Assembly: GCF_008830225.1 (NCBI RefSeq)
Contig: NZ_WAIE01000001.1
Coordinates: 1,116,001-1,180,000, forward strand
Direction of reading: 5' to 3'
Length of the DNA: 64,000 bases
Source: Pseudodesulfovibrio senegalensis
Lineage (GTDB): Bacteria; Desulfobacterota; Desulfovibrionia; Desulfovibrionales; Desulfovibrionaceae
Shown: positions 8,628 through 18,123 of the stretch, in pieces
Numbering within the stretch: the first letter of the stretch is position 1
How the letters are laid out: each line of letters starts with the position of its first letter
Position numbers and translations under genes: made by a program
Notes under the pieces: model-generated
Seen by the model: only the letters and a program-made list of their open reading frames with translations
What the model was told of the DNA's origin: nothing
The model's database searches: none

Positions 8628-9396
8628 CTGTTGCCGTCGTTGGTTTCCAACCGTTCACAAGCTTTGCCGCCTGCACCAGCGCCCTGCTGGCAGGGGTGTC
8701 CGGCTCGCCGTGGCAGAACGGAATCTGCGCCACGACCGAGTTGCGGACGTTTTTGTCAAAGGGAATGAACCCGACAAGATCCAGAGAAACCCCGTCCAGA
8801 AAATGGTCGCAGGCATTGGCCAGCTTTATGTATACATCCTTTGCGGTCTTTTGGTCTTTAACCATGTTTACCAGAACACGGAAGCGTTCCACGCCGTGGT
8901 ACATCTTCAAAACCTTTATCAATGCATAGGCATCTGTCAGCGACGTGGGCTCAGGAGTGAGGACCACAAGCCGTTCCTGCACGGCGAGGTTGAAGTAGAG
9001 CACGTTGTCGTTGATGCCGGCTCCGGTGTCCACGATCAGGTAATCTATTTCGTCTTCCAGAGCATCCATGGCATCAAGAAGATCCAGTTTCTGCCCTTTG
9101 TCCAGATTGACCATGTCGCTCACTCCGGAGGATGCCGGAAGTATGCGAAAACCATAAGGAGTGTCCAGCATGACTTTGTCGAGGGTCATGTCTTCCTGAA
9201 AAAGATGAAATATATTGTACTTGGGAGCCATCCCAAGAAGAACGTCCACATTGGCCAGACCGAGGTCTGCATCGAGCAGGACGACGTTCTTGCCGGACTG
9301 GGCAAGCGTGTATGCCAAGTTGACGGATATGTTTGTTTTGCCGACGCCGCCTTTGCCGGAGGTGACGGAAAAAACCATGGGAAATCGTGAGTTCAT
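8569..9396 (-). CDS. flhG: FlhG (FleN), MinD-like flagellar number regulator
   Basis: 275-residue ParA/MinD-family ATPase. The deviant Walker A GKGGVGKT is at 14-21, with DADLGLANVD at 43-52 and the DTGAG loop near 123-127. FlhG antagonises FlhF and limits the number of polar flagella. It lies directly downstream of flhF and upstream of fliA, the standard order in polar flagellates. The start is supported by GGAGGCCTCC about 8 nt upstream. Its 3' end overlaps fliA by 59 nt. Confidence 0.94.
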   Translation of the reverse strand: MNSRFPMVFSVTSGKGGVGKTNISVNLAYTLAQSGKNVVLLDADLGLANVDVLLGMAPKYNIFHLFQEDMTLDKVMLDTPYGFRILPASSGVSDMVNLDKGQKLDLLDAMDALEDEIDYLIVDTGAGINDNVLYFNLAVQERLVVLTPEPTSLTDAYALIKVLKMYHGVERFRVLVNMVKDQKTAKDVYIKLANACDHFLDGVSLDLVGFIPFDKNVRNSVVAQIPFCHGEPDTPASRALVQAAKLVNGWKPTTATDGNIKFFWKKLLFQEQSVA

Positions 9397-9414
9397 GGTT
9401 ATTGGAGGCCTCCT

Positions 9415-10482
9415 TTAATTGTCGCTTCCAGGCAACTGTCGCATGAAGAGCATGCGCCAGATCATTTCTTTTTCAGCAGGCGTTATGCTGTTTTTCAGTC
9501 CGGAACCGTAGGAAAGTGCGGAAATCGGCAGTCCGCTAGCACATGCCGTATTCAGTATTGCACCGAATGTACAGGCTTCGTCCAGTTTCGTCCAGATAAC
9601 GCTTGCAACCTTTGGAGATTTATACCTCTCCATGAAAATTTCAAATTGGCGGGAACAGAAATACGGGTTCAGTACCAGGTGAACGGCAAGTTCTTGCCAA
9701 TCAAGCAGTCCGTGGACGTCCAGCCATTCGTTGAGATGTGATTGAGCCGATATTCCCGGAAGGTCGATGAGGACCATGTCGAACCGGCCTGCTTCGCGTC
9801 GCAACGCGGCCACATCCTCGTGGGTGATGAATTCCCGGTGGGCCATGCCGGAGAGCTCGGCGTAGTGCTTGAGGATCAGGCGTCCCTTGCCTTGACTGCC
9901 GTCAGCGGAAACCAGACAGATGTTGGCCGTCGGGTTGTTTTCCTTTTCCTGAAGGGCCACGCGGATCAGACTTGAAGTCTTGCCGCTGCCGTGTGGGCCG
10001 GCAAAGGCGTGAACCTTTCTCTGCCAATGCTTGCCTCCGAGCGGTTTGGTTGTTGCCATGGTGTCCAGAACCGAGAGGATGGAGCGTTTTCCGTCCTCGC
10101 GCAGTGAGCAGAATACGTTGAACAGCACTTCACCGCCGACTTCTTCACGCTCAAGGTATTCCATGGCAAGGCGTTGGCGGGGGGAGAGCTGCTCAAGATT
10201 CATTTGCGGGCGGAGCAGGGCCATGATTTGTCCCTTGATCTGTCCCCATTCCTGCTGCCAGCCGTTGCTGGCCTGCAGTGCCTCGTCCAGAACATCGTCG
10301 CGAGTGGGAGCAGCCGTGATATCCGGGGCGCTTTCATCGATCGCGGCAACGATTTCACAGCATTTTGAGCCGTTTTCGGAAACGCTCTTGTTGGAAAGGA
10401 TGACGGCATCCTCGCCAAGTTCCGCCTTGATCATCTCATATGCGACCGTCTGGGTCGGAGCTCTGAATGTTTTCATTCTCAT
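9415..10482 (-). CDS. flhF: Flagellar biosynthesis GTPase FlhF
   Basis: 355-residue SRP-type GTPase that places flagella at the cell pole. A B-domain-like N-terminus (1-90), helical N domain and C-terminal G domain are seen, with P-loop GPHGSGKTS at 162-170 and a DLPG-type G3 motif near 247. Two in-frame ATG codons lie 6 nt apart, and the first is used here; neither has a strong ribosome site. flhA ends 6 nt before it and flhG follows by 18 bp. Confidence 0.93.
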   Translation of the reverse strand: MRMKTFRAPTQTVAYEMIKAELGEDAVILSNKSVSENGSKCCEIVAAIDESAPDITAAPTRDDVLDEALQASNGWQQEWGQIKGQIMALLRPQMNLEQLSPRQRLAMEYLEREEVGGEVLFNVFCSLREDGKRSILSVLDTMATTKPLGGKHWQRKVHAFAGPHGSGKTSSLIRVALQEKENNPTANICLVSADGSQGKGRLILKHYAELSGMAHREFITHEDVAALRREAGRFDMVLIDLPGISAQSHLNEWLDVHGLLDWQELAVHLVLNPYFCSRQFEIFMERYKSPKVASVIWTKLDEACTFGAILNTACASGLPISALSYGSGLKNSITPAEKEMIWRMLFMRQLPGSDN

Positions 10483-10488
10483 GGCTGT

Positions 10489-12591
10489 TTACTGAATCTC
10501 CACGGTTGCCAGCGATTGAATCTTGATGTCCGCAGGAATTTCTGCCTGGGAAAGAATCGGCAATGTCGGAATGAATCTATGCAGCAGCTGTGCCAGATGG
10601 GGCCTGAGTTGCGGGCTTGCCAGCAATACCGGTTGGCCTTCGGCCACAAAAGCGTTCTCAACCGTGTGATTGATGGCCTGGATTATCTGTTGTGCCGTTC
10701 CCGGCTCAAGGGCGAGGTAGCCGCCTTGTTCGGCGGGACGAAGGCCTTGTGTCAGAGTTTCGTCAATGCCCGGATGCAGGGTGAAGATGGACAGGGTATT
10801 GTCTTCTCCGAGATACGGCTTGACTATGGTGCGCCCCATGCGGGACCGCACATATTCTATGAGTTGTGCGGGATCCTGGGTGGCGATGCCATAATCCGCC
10901 AGAGTTTCCACGATGGTGAGCAGGTCTCTGATGGAGACGTTTTCCTGTACCAATCCTTGGAAAACCTTCTGTACAGCACCCAGAGAGAGGACACCCGGGA
11001 CCAGACTTTCCACGGCCTTGGGAGCACGTTTCTGAAGGTTGTCCAGCAGGTCTTGCACTTCCTGGCGCCCGATGAACTCGTGAAGGTTGCGTCGGAATAC
11101 CTCGGTAAGGTGGGTTGCCACAACAGTGGCGGGGTCCACCACGGTGTATCCTGCCAACATGGCTTCTTCTTTTTGGGCCTCGGGAATCCAGACGGCAGGC
11201 AGATTGAAGGCCGGCTCCACGGTTTCCACACCTTCGATGCGGTGTTTTGCATCGCCGGGATCCATCGCCAGGTAGTGGTCGATGAGCAATTCGGCCTGTG
11301 CGACCGGGTTGCCCTTGATGAGCAACCTGTATTCGCCGGGCTTGAGCTGCAGGTTGTCGCGCAGGTGCAGGGAGGGGATGACCACACCCATGTCGAGTGC
11401 GTACTGTCGGCGTATGGAGCGGATTCGCGACAACAGGTTGCCGTTTTGCTCCTCGTCCACCAGTGGAATGAGTCCGTAGCCGACCTCAAGTTCCAGCTGG
11501 TCCAGCGGCAACAGTGCCTGAACCTCTTCGGGCGTGTCCAGTGTTGGCGTATCGGGTGTTTGTTCAGAAGCGTCCGCATCGCCGAAGGACTGGTGTTGCT
11601 TGCGGGATATTTGTGAAACCACGAAAGTTATGGTCGCCAGAGTCATGAAAGGCAGCGTGGGCATGCCCGGGACGATGGCGAATACGAGCAGGATGGCGGA
11701 AACAAGGCGCAGCGCACGGTGGTGGAAGGTGAGCTGGCCAATGAATTCTTCGCCCATCTTGGCTTCGGCTGCGGCGCGTGACACGATGATACCGGCGGAA
11801 GTGGAAATGATCAGGGAGGGAATGGTTGCAACCAGACCGTCACCGATGGTCAGAAGGGTATATGTATGCGCCGCGTCCATCCAGTTCATGTCTTTTTGCA
11901 GAATGCCGATGAAAAAACCGCCGATGATGTTGATCGCAGTGATCATGAGTCCTGCGTTGACGTCACCCGAAACAAATTTGCCAGCACCGTCCATGGCGCC
12001 ATAGAAATCCGATTCCCGTCTGATTTTATCACGTTCGGCTCGAGCCTGGTCTTCGTCGATCAGCCCTGCATTGAGGTCTGCCTCAACAGCCATCTGCTTA
12101 CCGGGCATGGAATCGAGGGTGAACCGTGCCGCGACTTCTGCGATGCGTGTAGTACCTTGGACGATGACCGTTTTGTTCAAAATGAAGAGAATCATGAAAA
12201 TGACAACCCCAATGACGTAGTTGCCACCAACCACGAATTCACCAAAGCTCTGAATCACTGATCCTGCTGCACTGGTTCCTTCATCGCCGTGCAGAAGGAT
12301 GGCGCGTGTGGTTGCCACGTTCAATGCCAGCCGAAGCATGGTGGTTACCAGCAGCAGGGAGGGGAAGATCGAGAATTCGAGCGGGGATTCCATGAACATT
12401 GAGGTGATGAGCACGACAAGGCCCAAGGATATGCTGACCGTGAGCATGAAGTCGATGAACATTGTGGGCAAGGGAATGAGCATCACAAAAAGGATGACAA
12501 CAACTCCGATGGCCAGAAGCAGATCGCCCTGTTTGGCGAACTTGCTGTAGTCGACGTTGAAAATGTCAGACGCGGCAGCTTTTTGAGACAT
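10489..12591 (-). CDS. flhA: Flagellar type III export protein FlhA
   Basis: 700-residue FlhA, the large gated component of the flagellar export apparatus. The N-terminal half has eight hydrophobic spans (about 20-330) with the conserved cytoplasmic FHIPEP-type loop region around 140-210. The C-terminal half (about 365-700) is the cytoplasmic ring domain that docks chaperone-substrate complexes. Length is normal for the family. It follows flhB by 57 bp with GAGGGG upstream of the ATG. Confidence 0.96.
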   Translation of the reverse strand: MSQKAAASDIFNVDYSKFAKQGDLLLAIGVVVILFVMLIPLPTMFIDFMLTVSISLGLVVLITSMFMESPLEFSIFPSLLLVTTMLRLALNVATTRAILLHGDEGTSAAGSVIQSFGEFVVGGNYVIGVVIFMILFILNKTVIVQGTTRIAEVAARFTLDSMPGKQMAVEADLNAGLIDEDQARAERDKIRRESDFYGAMDGAGKFVSGDVNAGLMITAINIIGGFFIGILQKDMNWMDAAHTYTLLTIGDGLVATIPSLIISTSAGIIVSRAAAEAKMGEEFIGQLTFHHRALRLVSAILLVFAIVPGMPTLPFMTLATITFVVSQISRKQHQSFGDADASEQTPDTPTLDTPEEVQALLPLDQLELEVGYGLIPLVDEEQNGNLLSRIRSIRRQYALDMGVVIPSLHLRDNLQLKPGEYRLLIKGNPVAQAELLIDHYLAMDPGDAKHRIEGVETVEPAFNLPAVWIPEAQKEEAMLAGYTVVDPATVVATHLTEVFRRNLHEFIGRQEVQDLLDNLQKRAPKAVESLVPGVLSLGAVQKVFQGLVQENVSIRDLLTIVETLADYGIATQDPAQLIEYVRSRMGRTIVKPYLGEDNTLSIFTLHPGIDETLTQGLRPAEQGGYLALEPGTAQQIIQAINHTVENAFVAEGQPVLLASPQLRPHLAQLLHRFIPTLPILSQAEIPADIKIQSLATVEIQ

Positions 12592-12648
12592 ATTTTTGAC
12601 ACCCCTCGCAATACTTTTTCATCGTATGCCCGGAAGTGCCAACTGCCT

Positions 12649-13710
12649 TTATTTCTTCTTGAATTTATCAAGCTTGGCAAGGATGGACGCAACTGCCTGA
12701 AACAGTTCTTCCGGGATCATGTCACCGATCTCCACCTGTTTATACAAGGCTTGTGCCAGAGGCTTGTTTTCCTGGATGGGAATGAGGTTTTCGCGTGCAA
12801 TTTCTTTGATTTTCTCGGCAATAGGGCCCGCGCCCTTGGCAAGGATGAGCGGTGCCGGAGCCTCAAGAGCGTTGTAGCGAAGGGCGACAGCAATATGGGT
12901 AGGGTTGGTAACGACCACATCGGCGCGGGGTACATCCTGCATCATGCGTTGCGCCATGAACTCCATCGCCTTTTGTTGCTGTTTTTGCTTAACCTTGGGA
13001 TCGCCTTCAGCCTGTTTTCTTTCATCCTTGATTTCGTCTTTGGTCATTTTAAGACCTTCCTCGTATTTGTAGAATTTGTACACGAGGTCGGCGATGGCTA
13101 TCAGCAGCATGGGGACCAAGGCGTAGCACACCATTTTGTATCCGGTGGACAGGATGTAGGCCGCAATGTTTGCTGGCGTAGCATAGAACATGGGCAAGAG
13201 TTTGCCATACTCCTGCTGGAGCACGATATAAGGGGCCATTGCCACTGCTGATGCCTGAAATACGCTTTTGGCCAGGCGGACGAATACTTCCGGACTGATG
13301 AGGATTTTCTTCAATCCGGAAATGATGTTGAATATTTTTGAAAATTTGGGTTGCAGGGGTTTGGTGGTCCACAATTTTCCGACTTGAAGCCGCATGGTGA
13401 GAAAGGAAAAAAAGGCCAGCAAAAACATGATGGGCAGAACGATTACGGCTATTTGTTTCACACACCATGCAAACAGGGGATAGGCATTGTCGCGGGTTAT
13501 TTCGAGGCTGATTCCCTCCGTGAAGGCCCAGTAGAAAATTTTGGCAATTCGTTCGTAGAGATAGCCGATCAGAAATCGGATAGCCAGCAAGCCGGTAACG
13601 AGTCCGACGACTTTCTGGATTTCTTCTCCTTTGGGTACCTGGCCTTCCTTACGGGCCTTGTTGCGACGTTTTGGAGTCGCTTTTTCTGTTTTGCTTGGGT
13701 CCTGGGCCAT
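12649..13710 (-). CDS. flhB: Flagellar export switch protein FlhB
   Basis: 353-residue FlhB, which switches export specificity from hook to filament. The four membrane spans lie about 35-55, 85-108, 145-165 and 185-212, and the autocleavage site NPTH is at 269-272 in VVVTNPTHIAVALRY. The C-terminal domain is typical in length. GAGGAAA precedes the ATG. It lies 12 bp after fliR. Confidence 0.96.
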   Translation of the reverse strand: MAQDPSKTEKATPKRRNKARKEGQVPKGEEIQKVVGLVTGLLAIRFLIGYLYERIAKIFYWAFTEGISLEITRDNAYPLFAWCVKQIAVIVLPIMFLLAFFSFLTMRLQVGKLWTTKPLQPKFSKIFNIISGLKKILISPEVFVRLAKSVFQASAVAMAPYIVLQQEYGKLLPMFYATPANIAAYILSTGYKMVCYALVPMLLIAIADLVYKFYKYEEGLKMTKDEIKDERKQAEGDPKVKQKQQQKAMEFMAQRMMQDVPRADVVVTNPTHIAVALRYNALEAPAPLILAKGAGPIAEKIKEIARENLIPIQENKPLAQALYKQVEIGDMIPEELFQAVASILAKLDKFKKK

Positions 13711-13722
13711 TGCTTTCCTCGG

Positions 13723-14508
13723 TCAGCCTTGGGAAATGGCTTTGAGCATGTTGATGAAAAATGGACCCAGGCCGCGAATGAAAGCCTCGACATGCATGGC
13801 GAGAACCGTGAAAAGGCTACCCACAAAGATGAAGCCCACGCCGATCTTGACGGGAAAACCAAGAACCAAAACGTTCATTTGCGGCGCAGCCTTTGAAATA
13901 AGTGCCAGCGACAGGTCAACAAGGAAAACAGCAACCATGACAGGGGCTGCTATCTTGATGGCCAGTATGAACAATTGCTTGCTGTAGGTGAACACCTGTT
14001 CCGCTATGACTGAATTGATCAGGAATTTGCCGGGAGGAATGTATTCAAAGCTCGAAGCGAGGGCCTGAAGCAGGTACAGATGGCCGTTCAGCGCGAGAAA
14101 AGTCAGCATCGTACACATGTAAAGAAAATGTGCGGTTACCGCCTCACTGACGCCGGTAAGGGGGTCGACCACGTTGACCATGGCAAACCCCATTTGGAAG
14201 CCGATGATATGGCCCCCGGTCTGGACGGCCGAAAAAAGAATGCGCACCATGAGTCCCAAAGTCATGCCGAGCGCCACTTCTCCGAGGAGCATGACCAGAA
14301 TGTTCCATGGACTGGCCGGAAACATTGAGCCCGGAAAAGACAACTGGGGCCATATTGCCAGAGATATGGCCAGGGCCAAAGCAGCCTTGATCAGAGTGGG
14401 TATGGACCTGCCGCCGTAAAAGGGAAGCAGAAAGAGTACTATGCTGACCCTGAAAAAGGTCAGATAGAAGCTCATGACTTCTGCAGGTTTGAAATTGAAA
14501 ATATCCAT
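13723..14508 (-). CDS. fliR: Flagellar export protein FliR
   Basis: 261-residue integral membrane protein, a core subunit of the FliPQR export gate. At least five hydrophobic segments are visible across the protein, and the sequence begins with the typical short amphipathic stretch followed by FLLPFYGGRSIP. AAGGTGG sits 8 nt before the ATG. It is the first gene of the fliR-flhB-flhA-flhF-flhG-fliA-cheY-fliL series. Only about 70 bp separate it from the terminator of the upstream unit, so the operon promoter must lie there or transcription comes from read-through. Confidence 0.94.
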   Translation of the reverse strand: MDIFNFKPAEVMSFYLTFFRVSIVLFLLPFYGGRSIPTLIKAALALAISLAIWPQLSFPGSMFPASPWNILVMLLGEVALGMTLGLMVRILFSAVQTGGHIIGFQMGFAMVNVVDPLTGVSEAVTAHFLYMCTMLTFLALNGHLYLLQALASSFEYIPPGKFLINSVIAEQVFTYSKQLFILAIKIAAPVMVAVFLVDLSLALISKAAPQMNVLVLGFPVKIGVGFIFVGSLFTVLAMHVEAFIRGLGPFFINMLKAISQG

Positions 14509-14570
14509 GCACCACCTTTAGCAAAAGGTGAACCAGAAAATGATTTTGGTCAACATGTGAACGGGTTCAA

Positions 14571-14605
14571 AAGAAAAGCGCCCCCTTGATGGGCAAGGGG
14601 GCGCT
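14571..14605 (-). terminator. Terminator of the M23 peptidase gene
   Basis: Perfect 12-bp stem (14577-14588 with 14594-14605) and a 5-nt loop; on the minus strand it is followed by TTTTCTTTT. It separates the peptidase gene from the flagellar operon. Confidence 0.85.
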
Positions 14606-14629
14606 GCAAATTGCTGTTCACGATGCGCG

Positions 14630-15535
14630 TTAGTTGAGAATGTACCGCTTGGGATTGACGGGTACTCCGTTCAACCGCACTTCGTAATGCAGATGCGGAC
14701 CGGTACTCCGTCCAGTGTTGCCCACATAGCCGATAAGTTCACCACGAGTGACTGTTTGTCCAACCTTGACGGCCAGACGATTCATGTGTCCGTATCGAGT
14801 CGTCAGGGAAGAGTTGTGCTTCAGGCGAATGTGCAGGCCGTAGGATCCATCATGGCCGGCAAATTGGACCATGCCGCGAGCCGGTGCATAGATGGGAGTG
14901 CCGCGCGGGGCAGAAATGTCGATGCCTTTGTGGAATTCCCTTTTGCCGGTAAATGGCGAGGTTCGCCACGCAAAGGGGGATGTAACCCAGCCGGATGTGG
15001 GCCAGATAGACGGTGTTGCTTCAAGAATGTCCTGTTTTGTACGGAGGCTTTGAACAATTTCCTGTTGTCTGACTTCTTCAAGCCGGGCCTCGACGCTGAG
15101 TTGATGCAGGAAGTCATGCATCTTTCTCGCCAGCAACTCCTGGCGATATAGCGGCAGATAACTGTCGGAAAAATTTTCGTTTGCAGATCCGCCCTTGGCG
15201 GAAGCAGTCTGGGCAGATTCCTGGTCAAGATTGATCATGACGCGCAATTTGGAATCGAAATCACGAATGCGGGAAAGGCTTTTTTGCAGGGCGTTGATTT
15301 TTTGGGAAAGACTGAGCAGTTGTGTCTTTTGTTCCTGCACGGTCTTTTCAGCCATGCTCAGAGTTTTTTCCAGTCCCGTCTGATTGATATATTTATTCCA
15401 TAAGATGATGTTTCCCGCACCAAGACCAACCATCAAAAAAAAGAGGGTGAACATCACCCATCCACGCATTTGAAGCTTGCGGCAGGAGCCTTGTTTGTCC
15501 TTGAAGACAACAATGTGGTATTTTCGGAACAGCAT
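14630..15535 (-). CDS. M23 family murein DD-endopeptidase, membrane-anchored
   Basis: 301 residues: short cytoplasmic N-terminus, one transmembrane helix (about 26-46), periplasmic coiled coil (about 55-100), then a LytM/M23 domain (about 185-301). Zinc and catalytic residues are intact: His202 and Asp206 in FHKGIDIS, and His281/His283 in GPHLHYE, so it should cleave peptidoglycan cross-links. The anchor plus coil layout resembles MepM- or NlpD-like enzymes of growth and division. It is unrelated in sequence to its flagellar neighbours and has its own terminator. Confidence 0.9.
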   Translation of the reverse strand: MLFRKYHIVVFKDKQGSCRKLQMRGWVMFTLFFLMVGLGAGNIILWNKYINQTGLEKTLSMAEKTVQEQKTQLLSLSQKINALQKSLSRIRDFDSKLRVMINLDQESAQTASAKGGSANENFSDSYLPLYRQELLARKMHDFLHQLSVEARLEEVRQQEIVQSLRTKQDILEATPSIWPTSGWVTSPFAWRTSPFTGKREFHKGIDISAPRGTPIYAPARGMVQFAGHDGSYGLHIRLKHNSSLTTRYGHMNRLAVKVGQTVTRGELIGYVGNTGRSTGPHLHYEVRLNGVPVNPKRYILN

Positions 15536-15600
15536 ATTTTTTGTGTTCTGTATGGGGCGACCCGTTTAAATTGTGTACGGAAAAAACTTAAAGTGTAATT

Positions 15601-15629
15601 AGTCTAGACTTTTTTTCTTGTCAAGTCAA
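15601..15629 (-). promoter_or_regulatory. Candidate promoter of the M23 peptidase gene
   Basis: On the minus strand TTGACT (15629-15624) and TAGACT (15606-15601) are 17 bp apart. They lie inside the end of the upstream TtcA-like gene, with start about 66 bp before the peptidase ATG. Confidence 0.35.
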
Positions 15630-16353
15630 CTTGTTGGCGAGAAATAGCATTGAAAACATTGGCCTTTATTCGTTTGTCACCTTTCCAAATTTCCTCAAGC
15701 CATGAGCGGACGTCATCTCTTTTGGTTAAACCGTTGGAAGGACAGGTGTTTTCCCAGACAGGCAATTCCCATTGACGAGCTGCCGTGCGAATCTTTTTTT
15801 TGTCGAGAAGCAGGGTGGGGCGAATTACCTGGAGTTTGCCATCAAAAAAAGATTCGGAAGAGGTGATGCCGGAGGCTCTTCCGTTTTGGAAAATATTCAT
15901 GAAATATGTGATGACGTTGTCGTCAGCGTTATGACCAAAGGCGAGATGTGTGAGTTCGTATTTTTTGCAGAGTTCGAAGAGTGTTTTTCGTCGCCGCCAG
16001 CTGCAGTAGAAGCAGGGAGAGTTTTTTCTGTTTTCCTCGGAGTGAGCTTTAGGGCCATGGTCGGTAAGGGCGAGGTGTGCAGGCACGCCTCGTTCTGAGC
16101 ACCAGCGGGCAAGTACCTTGTGATTTTCCGGGTCGAAGCCGGGATTGACGTGCAGCACCATGAGTTCGATGGGGAAAGGCATTATTGCCTGCCGAATCAG
16201 CATTATCTGCAGCATGGCAAAACTGTCGACGCCTCCGGATATGGCCATGCCCACACGGGAGTGCGGTGCCACCATCTCCGTACGTTGCATAAGTTTGCCC
16301 GTGAGCGAAACGCACTGCTTTTGTGCAAAGGTCAATTTTCCCCATGAAGCCAT
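15604..16353 (-). CDS. TtcA/TilS-type PP-loop ATPase, tRNA-thiolation-like
   Basis: 249 residues of the N-type ATP pyrophosphatase fold. The PP-loop SGGVDS is at 39-44, a CxxC pair (Cys114, Cys117 in CFYC) follows, and GHNADD is at 140-145. These are features of the TtcA group, which thiolates C32 of tRNA using an iron-sulfur cluster. Automated annotation often labels such proteins tRNA lysidine synthetase, but the C-terminal TilS domain is absent. The exact substrate is uncertain. The ribosome site is weak and the start is the only one preserving the fold. Confidence 0.82.
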   Translation of the reverse strand: MASWGKLTFAQKQCVSLTGKLMQRTEMVAPHSRVGMAISGGVDSFAMLQIMLIRQAIMPFPIELMVLHVNPGFDPENHKVLARWCSERGVPAHLALTDHGPKAHSEENRKNSPCFYCSWRRRKTLFELCKKYELTHLAFGHNADDNVITYFMNIFQNGRASGITSSESFFDGKLQVIRPTLLLDKKKIRTAARQWELPVWENTCPSNGLTKRDDVRSWLEEIWKGDKRIKANVFNAISRQQVDLTRKKV

Positions 16354-16417
16354 TGTTTTTTTATTACCTCGGTGTCAGAATGGTTTCGATCCGTAGCTGC
16401 ACATAGTGTATTGCTGC

Positions 16418-16447
16418 TTGACTTGCAAGCTTGGGCTGGCATATGAA
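16418..16447 (+). promoter_or_regulatory. Candidate sigma-70 promoter of the DUF4340 gene
   Basis: TTGACT (16418-16423) followed after 18 bp by TATGAA (16442-16447). The -35 match is good and the -10 moderate; it is the only such pair seen in the 160-bp divergent gap. Confidence 0.35.
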
Positions 16448-16512
16448 AACAGACCGTTTGATATCAACGTGCTTGGTCCGTAGTCCTTTGCGGGCCTTTT
16501 TTTTTCGGTAAG

Positions 16513-17871
16513 ATGATTTTTTCGGGAGTGAGCGCTTTGAGGCGATTGTTTATATATTCATTAATTACTGCTGTCGTCATTTTGGCGGGAGCAGGGATAT
16601 ATTTTCAGTATATTGAACCCAACATCTTGGGCAGCACGTCGATTCCCCTGAAGCTTCAGCCAAAGCTTGTTGAAACCGTTTCCGTGCAGGGGCGTCATGG
16701 TGAGTTCCTGCTTAACCGCGAAGATGGTTGGGTTGTTTCCGTACATCAGGACGGGAAAGATTTGTTGGTTCGAGCGGATACCACCAAGGTGGCAACCCTG
16801 TTTCATGATCTTTTCAACATGAAGCCCCGAGCTGCTGTTTATGGCTATTCGCCTCAACAGCAGAGTGACTATGGTTTTAACCAACCCGTTGCTGAGCTTG
16901 TGCTTTCTGAAGGAGAGCGTGGCAAAGGGCGAAGCACCAGGATCGTTTTTGGCCCCCGAGAAGATCATGTCGGCCTGTACGCCTGGCTTTCTTCCAAGGC
17001 CCACCGGTTGTACCGCGTGGACGACTTCCTGCTTGAACACGTTTCTCGTCCGTTTTCTTTTTATTATGACAAGCGAGTGCTGCCTTTCGATATCTCTTCG
17101 GTTGAGCGTTTCCAGTTGACTCAGAAATATGCCGGTGGGTGGACTGTTGTTCGCGACAAGGAAGGCTTTGTTTTTGAGACGCCCGCCTATCTGAAAGGGC
17201 GGCGGGCATCGAATTCCGAAGTCCGTTTTTACCTTCTCATGCTGGCAGGCTTGAAAGCCGATTCTTTCGTTTCCGTGGGCACAGAACTTCCCGGAGAGCC
17301 GGAAGCCGCATTACGTGTTTGGTTTGATTCAAAGTCTTCCATACGGATGGATATTTATAAGAATCTTCCCTTTGTTGGCGGAGGATTTACTGCAAGGTCG
17401 TCGTTTCAGCCTGAAGCATTTCGGTTGGACGATGTCAGCGTACGCCAACTGTTGAAGACCCCTTTTGATATTCAGGGACGTAATGTGGTTGATTTGGATA
17501 TCGGAAAGGTCGCCAGCATCAAGGTGCTCGACCCGAATCAGGCTTTGACCGTGACCAAGATTGCTGATGGGTGGTTTTTTGGAGACACGGAAAAGCGTGT
17601 CACAGGCATTGACATGTCGCTTTGGCGATTTAAAGAATTGAAGTTTGAGGCTCTTCCCCTCACAGCGTTGCCGCAGACCGCTTCCTGGTTGATGACGTGT
17701 GAGTTTCGGGATGCCGAAGGCAACAGATTGGCTGCCCTCAAGTTCTTTTCGGACAGCAGCCTGCCTCCCGGGCAGAGTTGGGTCAAGAATGGCGGCGACT
17801 TGTATTATCCTGTTGCTAGTCAGATTATGAATGATTTGCGGGGATTGCTCCCCGGAAAATCGATGAAATAG
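16513..17871 (+). CDS. DUF4340 domain protein, membrane-anchored
   Basis: Up to 452 residues with an N-terminal transmembrane anchor (about 12-32) and a long extracytoplasmic region resembling DUF4340, a family whose members often sit beside gliding or ABC-type GldG-like components. No catalytic motif is evident. The start is doubtful: the ATG at 16513 has no ribosome site, while a TTG at 16537 has CGGGAG 8 nt upstream and would still keep the anchor. No ABC partner is nearby; the next genes are rpoZ, dnaJ and moaC. Confidence 0.75.
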   Translation: MIFSGVSALRRLFIYSLITAVVILAGAGIYFQYIEPNILGSTSIPLKLQPKLVETVSVQGRHGEFLLNREDGWVVSVHQDGKDLLVRADTTKVATLFHDLFNMKPRAAVYGYSPQQQSDYGFNQPVAELVLSEGERGKGRSTRIVFGPREDHVGLYAWLSSKAHRLYRVDDFLLEHVSRPFSFYYDKRVLPFDISSVERFQLTQKYAGGWTVVRDKEGFVFETPAYLKGRRASNSEVRFYLLMLAGLKADSFVSVGTELPGEPEAALRVWFDSKSSIRMDIYKNLPFVGGGFTARSSFQPEAFRLDDVSVRQLLKTPFDIQGRNVVDLDIGKVASIKVLDPNQALTVTKIADGWFFGDTEKRVTGIDMSLWRFKELKFEALPLTALPQTASWLMTCEFRDAEGNRLAALKFFSDSSLPPGQSWVKNGGDLYYPVASQIMNDLRGLLPGKSMK

Positions 17872-17898
17872 ACGTCTGAGACGTTAAGGAGAATACTC

Positions 17899-18120
17899 AT
17901 GGCAAGGATTACCGTAGAAGACTGCCTGGCAAGGGTGGGCAACCGTTTTCTTATTACCCAGATGGCCATCAAACGGGTGAAACAGTATCGTGAAGGCTAC
18001 GAGCCGTTGGTTAAAGCCAAGAACAAGGAAAACGTCATTGCCCTGCGTGAGATCGCTGCGGGAAAGATTCATCCCGATAATATCGACATGGTTCAGGGCG
18101 AAACAGCCGGAAACGAATAA
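17899..18120 (+). CDS. rpoZ: DNA-directed RNA polymerase omega subunit
   Basis: 73-residue omega subunit, which helps fold and assemble beta-prime. The conserved N-terminal block [10 protein letters not shown] and the NRFLI stretch near residues 21-25 are diagnostic; the length is normal. AAGGAG is 8 nt upstream of the ATG. dnaJ starts 3 nt after the stop. Confidence 0.93.
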   Translation: MARITVEDCLARVGNRFLITQMAIKRVKQYREGYEPLVKAKNKENVIALREIAAGKIHPDNIDMVQGETAGNE

Positions 18121-18123
18121 CCC

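Noticed and set aside
12592-12648. TGGCACTTCC... on the minus strand before flhA
   Set aside because: The GG and GC are one base out of phase and the -12 TTGC is absent.
14520-14535. TGGTTCACCTTTTGCT (minus strand), sigma-54-like, before fliR
   Set aside because: The phase is right, but the -12 element abuts the AAGGTGG ribosome site and transcription would begin almost at the start codon, leaving no ribosome site.
14729-14736. GCCGATAA on the plus strand
   Set aside because: Exact FliA -10 octamer, but no TAAA 15 nt upstream, and it lies inside the M23 gene in the antisense direction.
15601-15610. AGTCTAGACT palindrome at the end of the TtcA-like gene
   Set aside because: Ten bases of symmetry can arise by chance; it includes the stop codon and part of a candidate promoter, and nothing else supports an operator.
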